This document shows, in pieces, positions 14,542 through 20,998 of a stretch of 23,008 nucleotides of DNA. The translations under genes and the position numbers were made by a program. Each line of letters opens with the position of its first letter. The stretch's first letter is position 1. Location of the stretch: assembly GCA_009930155.1 (NCBI GenBank), contig RZYX01000027.1:1-23008 (forward strand), written 5' to 3'. The notes under the pieces were generated by a model that saw only the letters and a program-made list of their open reading frames with translations, ran no database searches and was not told the DNA's origin. Source of the stretch: Clostridia bacterium. Its GTDB lineage: Bacteria > Bacillota_A > Clostridia > Oscillospirales > Acutalibacteraceae.

Positions 14542-16134
14542 TTGAAACGAGTGGCAGCCTATTGCAGAGTTTCAACAGATAGAGAAGATCAATCGAGTTC
14601 TCTTGAGAGCCAGAAGAAGTATTTTTTAGAGTATATAAGCAGAAATCCTTTGTGGCAGCTTGCAGAAGTTTATGTAGATCAGGGTATAACAGGCACTTCT
14701 ACAAAAAAGCGTAAAGAATTTAATAGGATGATAAGCGATGCACAAAATAAGAAATTCGATATGATAATAACCAAGGAGATAAGCCGTTTTGCAAGAAACA
14801 CATTAGATAGTATTTATTACACCAGAAAGCTTAAAGAGTTGGGCGTTGGTGTGATTTTTATGAGTGATAATATAAACACGCTTGACCGTGATTCAGAGCT
14901 TCGTTTAACAATAATGTCATCAATTGCACAAGAAGAAAGCCGTAAAACTTCAGAGCGTGTTAAATGGGGACAGAAACGCCGTATGGAGCAGGGAATAGTG
15001 TTTGGTAGGGATATGCTTGGGTACGATGTAAGAGATGGCAAATTGACAATAAACGAGAGTGGAGCAGAAACGGTTAGGCTTATATTTCATAAGTTTATTA
15101 ACGAAGGAAAAGGTTCGCACACTATAGCACGAGAACTTAGGGAAACTGGAGTAGAAACTGCAACATATATGAAACAGTGGTCAAACACAGTTATATTACG
15201 AGTACTTAGGAATGAAAAATATTGCGGGGATTTAATTCAAAAGAAAACATACACTCCAAGTTATTTAAATCATGAGAAAAAGTATAATAATGGGCAAGAG
15301 GATTTTGTTGTTATTCGTAATCATCACGAACCGATTATAAGTACCGAGCTTTTTGAAAAAGCTCAAAAAGAACTTAAAAAACGCTCGCCTTCAAAAGAGG
15401 AAAAGTCAAAGTATTCAAACAGATACTGCCTTTCAGGAAAAATAAAATGTGGGCTTTGTGGCAACACTTATGTATCAAGAACAAAAAAGAACAATGGTGA
15501 ATTGGTTTATAAAGGCTGGAGATGTTTTGAATATGCAAAGAATGGGTGTGTGCATATAGATGAACAGGGAAATGCTGTGGGGTGCGACAATAAATCTGTA
15601 AATGAAAAAGACCTAAAATTAATTCTTCAATATACAATTAAAAATATAATCACAAACAAAGAAAAAGTGATTGATGAATTATATGATTCTATAAAAAGGG
15701 CGATAGCGAATAGCACAGATGATAAATACTTAAAACAATTAGAAAATAAAATTAATAATGTCTCAAAAAAAAGACAGTTGCTTATAGATATGTATTTGAA
15801 CAAGGAAATTTCAAAAACTGATTTTAATACTTTAATTGCCAAATATGAAATGGAATTGGAAAATGAAAAAAAAGAATTATCACAGTTAAAAGAACATGGG
15901 TTTTTATATAGTAGGCAAGATATGTTGCTACAAAAAATTAGGGACAAAAGCATCTTGCTTTCATGCGGAAAAGAGTGGGATGATGCTTTTTACAGAAATA
16001 TAATTGATAAAATTATTGTGCATGAAAATAAAGAAATAGAAATAAAGCTAAATATGATACCAGATGATTTGAATGGATTTATAATGAATATTAAAGACTT
16101 AAAGTGTGAGCTTAAAAATGCTTATAACGACTAG
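14542..16134 (+). CDS. Large serine recombinase
   Basis: 530 residues. The TTG start has TAGGAGGG 7 bp upstream and gives the usual N-terminus KRVAAYCRVST, with nucleophile Ser11. Residues 1-145 are the resolvase catalytic domain, including the SRFARN loop (Arg82, Arg85). About 155-285 is the recombinase DNA-binding domain (GYDVRDGKLTINESGAETVRLIF). A zinc ribbon follows (Cys303, Cys306, Cys328, Cys336 or Cys348), then a coiled coil about 390-455 and a C-terminal tail. The enzyme cuts both strands at att sites with a 2-bp stagger and drives integration or excision of an element. All core residues look intact. It lies 4.6 kb from the broken cotJC. Confidence 0.92.
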   Translation: MKRVAAYCRVSTDREDQSSSLESQKKYFLEYISRNPLWQLAEVYVDQGITGTSTKKRKEFNRMISDAQNKKFDMIITKEISRFARNTLDSIYYTRKLKELGVGVIFMSDNINTLDRDSELRLTIMSSIAQEESRKTSERVKWGQKRRMEQGIVFGRDMLGYDVRDGKLTINESGAETVRLIFHKFINEGKGSHTIARELRETGVETATYMKQWSNTVILRVLRNEKYCGDLIQKKTYTPSYLNHEKKYNNGQEDFVVIRNHHEPIISTELFEKAQKELKKRSPSKEEKSKYSNRYCLSGKIKCGLCGNTYVSRTKKNNGELVYKGWRCFEYAKNGCVHIDEQGNAVGCDNKSVNEKDLKLILQYTIKNIITNKEKVIDELYDSIKRAIANSTDDKYLKQLENKINNVSKKRQLLIDMYLNKEISKTDFNTLIAKYEMELENEKKELSQLKEHGFLYSRQDMLLQKIRDKSILLSCGKEWDDAFYRNIIDKIIVHENKEIEIKLNMIPDDLNGFIMNIKDLKCELKNAYND

Positions 16135-16181
16135 CTAAAAATCAAAACATATTTTTATAATAATTATGGCTTAGATTTGTG

Positions 16182-16212
16182 CAGAGGTGCTTTGCTAGGC
16201 ATCTCTGTTTTT
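16182..16212 (+). terminator. Terminator after the serine recombinase
   Basis: CAGAGGTGC (16182-16190) pairs with GCATCTCTG (16199-16207) with one G-T pair, then five T. AATTATGGCTT occurs on both sides of it (16162-16172 and 16228-16238). The remainder of the 322-bp gap up to 16401 is AT-rich without further visible content. Confidence 0.75.
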
Positions 16213-16401
16213 AAATTTATGTAGCCCAATTATGGCTTTATTTAAAGTTTTTAGAAGATGCAAAGTTGTATAAATATAATTTTTTATAATAAAAACAAGT
16301 TTAGCAAAAGTTGACTAATTAAGAACACAATGCTAAAATATTCCATAAATGAATAATAAGGAAGTATCACTAACAATAAAATGAATTAATTTTAATAAAT
16401 G

Positions 16402-16429
16402 TGCAATAAATCTTATATCTCAAGCGTTA
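16402..16429 (+). promoter_or_regulatory. ECF-type promoter of the sigma/anti-sigma operon
   Basis: TGCAATAAA (16402-16410), 13 bp, GCGTTA (16424-16429). The same two boxes with identical spacing occur before the first two small secreted proteins (18337-18364, 18799-18826). This implies that the sigma factor recognises them and activates its own operon. Confidence 0.7.
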
Positions 16430-16456
16430 ACTAATAGACAGGAGGCGAAGATGTAG

Positions 16457-17023
16457 TTGTTTACAATTAAGTCATCCCCAAAAGAGCCAAAACTTTTAGA
16501 GGTCTCAATTGAAACACTTATAATAGAAATTGCAGCGGGAAACAAAAATGCTGTGAGTACACTGTATGAAGAAACTAGGGCTTCAGTCTATGGATTTGCA
16601 CTATCCATACTTAAAAACACGAGTGATGCTGAAGATGTGCTACAGGAAACTTATGTTAAAATATGGTCAGCATCAGAAAACTATAATCCAATGGGAAAGC
16701 CCATGGCGTGGATTCTTACTATAACTAAAAATCTTTCTTTGAGTTTATTGCGTGAAAGTAGCAAACATGCAGAGATGCCAGAAGAAAGCTCGATTATCGA
16801 CCAATCGGTAAGCTTTAGTGATAGCACTGAGGATAGGGTGGTTCTTAGTGCGGCAATGAACAAGCTATCGGATGAGGAAAGACAAATTATAATGCTACAT
16901 GCAGTTACAGGGCTTAAGCATATTGAAATAGCAAAGCTTTTAGCAATGCCTTTGTCAACAGTACTTTCAAAGTATAGTAGAGCCAAGAAAAAACTTAGTA
17001 ATATATTAAAGGAGGGGGATTAA
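16457..17023 (+). CDS. ECF-type RNA polymerase sigma factor
   Basis: 188 residues. Region 2 spans about 22-95, with DAEDVLQETYVKIW (2.2/2.3) and PMAWILTITKNLSLSLLRE (2.4). Region 4 spans about 130-182, with LSDEERQIIMLHAVTGLKHIEIAKLLAMPLSTVLSKY trimmed to its HTH core LKHIEIAKLLAMPLSTV. This two-domain layout is that of group 4 sigma factors, not SigI. The start is odd: AGGAGG (16440-16445) is ideally placed for ATG 16451, but the next codon is TAG; the usable start is the TTG at 16457, 11 bp from the site. The stop is one base before the TTG of the anti-sigma gene, so the two are coupled. Confidence 0.88.
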   Translation: MFTIKSSPKEPKLLEVSIETLIIEIAAGNKNAVSTLYEETRASVYGFALSILKNTSDAEDVLQETYVKIWSASENYNPMGKPMAWILTITKNLSLSLLRESSKHAEMPEESSIIDQSVSFSDSTEDRVVLSAAMNKLSDEERQIIMLHAVTGLKHIEIAKLLAMPLSTVLSKYSRAKKKLSNILKEGD

Positions 17024-17024
17024 T

Positions 17025-18215
17025 TTGAAAAAATCAGAACTAGAAAAAAGACTTGCTAGCGAGATTTCGCAAGAAGTTCCAGATGTTCTTGATAGTATCC
17101 TCTCCAAGTGTGAACCTAAAGGTGCTAAAATTATTGAGTTTGAAGACCACAAAGCTACTGATAGTAAAACAAAATGGCTTAAATCCGCATTTGCTACAGC
17201 TGCAATGTTTGTTCTTATTGTTGGAGGGTATTTTGGATTTGGGCAGTATCAATCAAATATAGTTGAATCAGTAGTTTTGCTTGATGTAAATCCAAGTGTT
17301 GAGCTAAAAGTAAATAAAAATGAAAAGATTATTTCTGCTCAAGGACTCAACAAAGATGGCGTTACTGTTATTGATAAAATTGAATCTGACGGGAAAAGCC
17401 TTAAGGGTGAAGAGCTTGATATAACAGTTGAATATCTTATAAACACTATGGTCAAAGAGGGATTTATTAGTGAGCAGAGTGGCTCAGTTCTTGTGAGCGT
17501 TGAAAATGATGACGACAAAAAGAATGAAAAGGTTAAATCTCACTTAATGATTACAATACATAATACACTTAAAGAAAATGGTATCGAAGGTGCTATTATG
17601 GGTCAAAGTAGTAGTAAAAGTGAGAAAATCTCAAAACTTGCTACAAAATATAAAATAGATAAAGGTAAGGCGGAACTTATTGAAAAAATTGTTGCAAAAA
17701 ATCCTCAGTTGACTTTTGAACAATTAGTTAAACTTAGTATCAGCGATCTTAGCCTTCTTGTGGAAGGTTCGGATGATATAACTATAGTAGGCTTTAATGC
17801 AAAAGGATATGTTTCCTCAGAAGCTGCTGTTGATAGTGCTTGTGCTCATGCAAATGTCGCTTTGGGTGATGCTAAGGTAGGCGTATCATTTGAAGTGAGC
17901 GATGGGAAACTTACATACGATGTATTAGTTACAGCTGGGAACAATAGAACTGATTATAAAATTGATGTTAAAACTGGTGAGATTTTAACATGTGCAGTAG
18001 CTACTATAAGTGATAGTGTTCAAAATAGTGTACAAGAAAGTCAAAGTGGCAATATAGTTGAAAATGATACTAAAGTACCTCAAGTCTCACAAAATGACAT
18101 AATAGATGGTGCAATAGATGAAGTTTCAGGTGAAGTTGATAAAGCTAAAAGCGAAGTGAGAGATGAAGTTATGGATGAAGTTATGGATGAATTTTTTGAT
18201 GAGATTTTTGGTTAG
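17025..18215 (+). CDS. RsgI-like transmembrane anti-sigma factor with PepSY-like domain
   Basis: 396 residues. GGAGGGGG lies 6 bp before the TTG. Residues 1-50 are cytosolic and would bind the sigma factor; 51-72 form one membrane span (AFATAAMFVLIVGGYFGFG). Outside follows the RsgI middle domain (about 78-200, beginning VESVVLLDVNPSVELKVN), then a PepSY-like domain (about 258-330, VSSEAAVDSACAHANVAL to DYKIDVKTGEIL) and an acidic tail (EVMDEVMDEFFDEIFG). RsgI proteins hold their sigma factor until an outside signal triggers proteolysis. Here the usual sensor is replaced by PepSY and an acidic tail, so the signal is unknown. It is co-transcribed with the sigma factor and ended by a strong terminator. 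Confidence 0.85.
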   Translation: MKKSELEKRLASEISQEVPDVLDSILSKCEPKGAKIIEFEDHKATDSKTKWLKSAFATAAMFVLIVGGYFGFGQYQSNIVESVVLLDVNPSVELKVNKNEKIISAQGLNKDGVTVIDKIESDGKSLKGEELDITVEYLINTMVKEGFISEQSGSVLVSVENDDDKKNEKVKSHLMITIHNTLKENGIEGAIMGQSSSKSEKISKLATKYKIDKGKAELIEKIVAKNPQLTFEQLVKLSISDLSLLVEGSDDITIVGFNAKGYVSSEAAVDSACAHANVALGDAKVGVSFEVSDGKLTYDVLVTAGNNRTDYKIDVKTGEILTCAVATISDSVQNSVQESQSGNIVENDTKVPQVSQNDIIDGAIDEVSGEVDKAKSEVRDEVMDEVMDEFFDEIFG

Positions 18216-18252
18216 CTTTATAGAGCCATAAGGTAAAACCATTACAATTACA

Positions 18253-18292
18253 AAACTGCCATGAGTATTTGTACTCGTGGCAGTTTCTTTTT
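18253..18292 (+). terminator. Terminator of the sigma/anti-sigma operon
   Basis: A 15-bp stem (18253-18267 with 18272-18286, one T-G pair, loop TTTG), AAACTGCCA at its base, then CTTTTT. Confidence 0.9.
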
Positions 18293-18336
18293 AAATCTTA
18301 CTAATTTATTAATTATTTTAAATATTTTAATTTTTG

Positions 18337-18364
18337 TGCAATAAAATGACATCTATGTGCGTTA
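18337..18364 (+). promoter_or_regulatory. ECF-type promoter of the first small secreted protein
   Basis: TGCAATAAA (18337-18345), 13 bp, GCGTTA (18359-18364), with conserved ATGT before the -10 and TTAATATGT after it, shared with the next promoter. Confidence 0.7.
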
Positions 18365-18413
18365 TTAATATGTCAGACAAAATAAACGAGAAAAAAATTA
18401 AGGAGAATTAATT

Positions 18414-18737
18414 ATGAAAACATTTAAGAAAGTTGCAATGGTATCAGCACTTGCATTAACAATGATTACAACAACTGCATTGCCTTCAATGGCGTTAAGT
18501 ATCGGTGGAATATCTTATGAAAAGGCTGCTAAAAACTATGCTAGTTCTATTGAAGCTCTTGTTGATCAAACAGGAAACTCATATGAAGATGCCACAGAGT
18601 CTTATCCGGAGAATGCTAATGAAAATCCTGATGCTCCAACTGAATATGTTGAGACTACTACCGGCCTTGGCGATAATTATCTTGAAGAGATTTTTAGTTT
18701 AACATCAGGTTTTACAAAAAGTATTTTTGGAAGATAA
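18414..18737 (+). CDS. Small secreted acidic protein, one repeat unit
   Basis: 107 residues. AAGGAG lies 8 bp before the ATG. A signal peptide (MKTFKKVAMVSALALTMITT, cut after Ser-Met-Ala27) leads to an acidic mature part. One copy of a 22-residue unit (YEKAAKNYASSIEALVDQTG) is followed by YEDATESYPEN, a Pro-rich link, and a hydrophobic C-terminus (NYLEEIFSLTSGFTKSIFG) that could be an amphipathic helix. No family is recognised. The promoter matches that of the sigma operon, so it is a predicted target. Possible roles are envelope protection, signalling to the anti-sigma factor, or a secreted peptide. Confidence 0.8.
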   Translation: MKTFKKVAMVSALALTMITTTALPSMALSIGGISYEKAAKNYASSIEALVDQTGNSYEDATESYPENANENPDAPTEYVETTTGLGDNYLEEIFSLTSGFTKSIFGR

Positions 18738-18798
18738 TATTGTTGAAAATACTGTAACAAAATATAATTGCAAAATTTTTTAATTGTTAAAATTTTCA

Positions 18799-18826
18799 TG
18801 CAATAAAACAACACTTATGTGCGTTA
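18799..18826 (+). promoter_or_regulatory. ECF-type promoter of the second small secreted protein
   Basis: TGCAATAAA (18799-18807), 13 bp, GCGTTA (18821-18826); transcript start predicted about 40 bp before the ATG. No terminator separates it from the first gene, so read-through is also possible. Confidence 0.7.
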
Positions 18827-18873
18827 TTAATATGTTGAATAAAAAAATTATAAAAAGTTAAGGAGAATTAGTT

Positions 18874-19329
18874 ATGAAAACATTTAAAAAAGTCGCAATC
18901 GTATCAGCTCTCACATTAACAATGATTACAACAACCGCGGTACAGTCAATGGCATTTAGTATTGGCAGGACACCTTATGAAAAGGCAGCTGAGAGTTTTG
19001 CTGATTCTATGGAGATTTTTGGTGAGCAAACAGGAAATTCATATGAAAATGCAGCTGAGGATTTTGCCGATTCTATGGAGGTTTTTGGTGAGCAAACAGG
19101 AAATTCATATGAAAATGCTGCTGAGGAATACGCTGATTCTGTTGAAACTATTGTTGACCAAACAGGAGATGAATATGAGGATTCTGCAGAGTCTTACCCA
19201 GAAAATGCTGCTGGAAACTCTGATGCTCCAATAGAGTATGTTGAGACTTCTAATGACCTTGGCAATAATTTTCTTGAGAATATTTTTAGCATGACATCAA
19301 GTTTTTTAAAAAATATTTTTAGAATATAG
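18874..19329 (+). CDS. Small secreted acidic protein, three repeat units
   Basis: 151 residues, paralogue of the preceding gene. AAGGAG precedes the ATG. The signal peptide is nearly identical (MKTFKKVAIVSALTLTMITT, cut after Ser-Met-Ala27). Three tandem 22-residue units follow from Tyr35 (YEKAAESFADSMEIFGEQTG and two variants), then YEDSAESYPEN and the same hydrophobic C-terminus (NFLENIFSMTSSFLKNIF). It differs from the first gene mainly in repeat number. Controlled by its own ECF-type promoter. Confidence 0.8.
   Translation: MKTFKKVAIVSALTLTMITTTAVQSMAFSIGRTPYEKAAESFADSMEIFGEQTGNSYENAAEDFADSMEVFGEQTGNSYENAAEEYADSVETIVDQTGDEYEDSAESYPENAAGNSDAPIEYVETSNDLGNNFLENIFSMTSSFLKNIFRI
18976..19173 (+). 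repeat. Three tandem 66-bp coding repeats
   Basis: Units at 18976-19041, 19042-19107 and 19108-19173, each starting TATGAA. Units 1 and 2 are nearly identical in DNA, unit 3 has diverged; a partial fourth begins at 19174. The order suggests recent duplication of the first unit. Confidence 0.9.
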
Positions 19330-19352
19330 TATTTTAAAAATGTTGTAACAAA

Positions 19353-19391
19353 AAATATCCGTGAACATTTTGGTTCTGTTTGCGGATATTT
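19353..19391 (+). terminator. Terminator after the second small protein
   Basis: AAATATCCG (19353-19361) pairs with CGGATATTT (19383-19391); inner GAAC/GTTC (19363-19366, 19373-19376). Its sequence resembles the terminator at 19742-19780, pointing to duplication of gene plus terminator. Confidence 0.75.
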
Positions 19392-19439
19392 ATATTTAAT
19401 CGCAAATCAATGTTATAAAAGATTTTAAGGAGGATTAGT

Positions 19440-19715
19440 TTGAATAAATTAAAAAATACTACAATAGCATCAACCATAACGCTTGCGATGATAACAGCAA
19501 TTGCCCTGCGTTCAATGTTTGTTAGCACTAGCGGAAAATCTTATGAAAAGACTGTTGATGCCTGTGCTAGGGATGATAAAACTTGTATTGATAATGCTGT
19601 TGAAACTCATTATCCTAATAAGAATCTTAATCTTATTAATAATTCTGATGCATTTTATAAAGACAACATTATTTATTTAACATCAAGTTTTACAAAGGGC
19701 GTTATAGAGAAATGA
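19440..19715 (+). CDS. Degenerate third paralogue of the small secreted proteins
   Basis: 91 residues from a TTG 7 bp after AAGGAGG. The N-terminus resembles the signal peptide of its neighbours (TTIASTITLAMITAIALRSM) but has Phe where they have the cleavage Ala. SYEKTVD and SSFTKGVIEK match the repeat start and C-terminus; the middle has eroded and gained two cysteines (CARDDKTC). No ECF-type promoter lies before it and a terminator separates it from the second gene. It is probably a decaying copy, though the frame is open. Confidence 0.6.
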   Translation: MNKLKNTTIASTITLAMITAIALRSMFVSTSGKSYEKTVDACARDDKTCIDNAVETHYPNKNLNLINNSDAFYKDNIIYLTSSFTKGVIEK

Positions 19716-19741
19716 TATTGAATGTAAATATTCTTTTAAGA

Positions 19742-19786
19742 AAATATCTGTAAGCAGTATCAGTCTGTTTGCGGATGTTTTTTATT
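19742..19786 (+). terminator. Terminator after the third paralogue
   Basis: A 16-bp stem of Watson-Crick and G-T pairs, AAATATCTGTAAGCAG (19742-19757) with CTGTTTGCGGATGTTT (19765-19780), loop TATCAGT, then TTTATTT. Confidence 0.8.
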
Positions 19787-20534
19787 TGTTTAATTATAAA
19801 GAAATTAATAAAAATATCCTTTTTTTATCAATATTTTCACTCAACATTAAAAAGCAGTTAATCAATGCAACTTTCTCAACTGCATTTTATATACTAGCTT
19901 TTCCTTTATATAAAATTTGGATTGCTTAAATATTTTAAATAACGAATTAGTTGGATTTTTAAATTTTCAATGTATCATTGGTAAGTATTAGGATGGAAAA
20001 GCACTCAAAGAGTATGAACTAGATAGCAAATTAATCATAAAATAGTTTATATTTCTTGACTAAATATATCACAAGCTGTATAATTTTAAAGAAATATGCC
20101 TAATTATAATTTGATTTACAATTGAGTTCCAATTATAATTGATTATTAAATGTGATGATTATCATATTAGGAAGTTTAGAAAATAAATCTGTTTTGACTA
20201 ATGGCTATTCTTTTAAAATTTATGAAGATAAATGAAATGTATACTTTTATGAAAAAGGTAGAGAAGGTATGGAAGAATATGCTAAGTTTATAATTTCTCA
20301 TAAACTTGTAAAGACTTGGACAACTAACGACTTTATAACTTTTGAGTATTATGTTCTAATTGATTAAAAATTATGATATCACAAAATAATCTTATATAAG
20401 TAGTCGTTATTCATAGCGGTTAAATAAATCAACTAATTTTCAAAAAATTATGTGGGTTGCAATTTTAATCTCGTTTATTAGATAAAGCAGAAAAACATTA
20501 TTAGATTAATAAAATCTCCTTAAATAAGTCCAAG
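19787..20534. other. AT-rich gene-poor stretch
   Basis: No intact gene is supported. It holds an inverted repeat GCAGTT/AACTGC (19854-19859, 19878-19883) with A/T flanks that may terminate transcription, the 10-mer AATTATAATT twice (20102-20111, 20131-20140), and the decayed frame at 20155-20367. Confidence 0.6.
20155..20367 (+). pseudogene. Decayed reading frame interrupted by TGA
   Basis: From ATG 20155 the frame reads IIILGSLENKSVLTNGYSFK, then a TGA at 20233, then continues open and protein-like (VYFYEKGREGMEEYAKFIIS, TWTTNDFITFEYYVLID) to TAA at 20365. A TGG-to-TGA change would account for the stop. It lies just before a surface-glycan type operon, so it may be the tail of a lost membrane glycosyltransferase; the family is not recognised. 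Confidence 0.4.
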
Positions 20535-20562
20535 TTGTTGTTTAATTAAAATTTAATATAAT
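20535..20562 (+). promoter_or_regulatory. Putative sigma-A promoter of the gtrA-like operon
   Basis: TTGTTG (20535-20540), 16 bp, TATAAT (20557-20562). The -10 box is only 8 bp from the annotated GTG, so the message would be leaderless or start translation at the TTG 20580. Confidence 0.5.
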
Positions 20563-20570
20563 AGAAAACG

Positions 20571-20987
20571 GTGAAAGATTTGAAGCTTTTATTCGAAAAT
20601 GATAATATTAAAAAAACTTTAATACAGTTTATTAAATTTGGGCTTGTTGGAGTTTCAAATACAGCGATATCATTAGGTGTTTATTACATATTTATATATT
20701 TTAATACAAGCTTGTATTTATTGGGTTATACTGTAGGTTTTATTGTAAGTGTTTTAAATGCTTATTATTTGAATAATAGATTTGTATTTGAAAAAGTTGA
20801 AGAAGGAAATGCGAAGCCACTTATAAAAACTTTTATATCTTATGGTAGCACATATTTATTGGGGTTATTATTAATGGCGATTATGGTAGAGAATTTAGGT
20901 GTGTCAGAGAATATTGCACCTTTAATTAATTTGATTATAACTATTCCTTTAAATTTCTTGTTAAATAAATTTTGGGCTTTTAAGTGA
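20571..20987 (+). CDS. GtrA-like four-helix membrane protein
   Basis: 138 residues with the GtrA/DPMS2 pattern: FIKFGLVGVSNTAISLGVYY at residues 17-36, four membrane helices, NAYYLNNRFVFE between helices two and three, and LNFLLNKFWAFK at the C-terminus. The family is thought to help move or position polyprenyl-linked sugars for surface glycosylation. The GTG at 20571 has no ribosome site; TTG 20580, with GGTG 6 bp upstream, is a credible alternative. It ends 11 bp before the next ATG and starts the operon. Confidence 0.85.
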   Translation: MKDLKLLFENDNIKKTLIQFIKFGLVGVSNTAISLGVYYIFIYFNTSLYLLGYTVGFIVSVLNAYYLNNRFVFEKVEEGNAKPLIKTFISYGSTYLLGLLLMAIMVENLGVSENIAPLINLIITIPLNFLLNKFWAFK

Positions 20988-20998
20988 GGAGCTATATA

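Noticed and set aside
16135..16401. Missing 3' half of cotJC after the recombinase
   Set aside because: Translations of this gap give no CotJC-like motif; the gap holds a terminator and AT-rich DNA only.
18976..19173. Regular repeats as a CRISPR array
   Set aside because: The units are contiguous, in frame and without spacers; they encode a 22-residue protein repeat.
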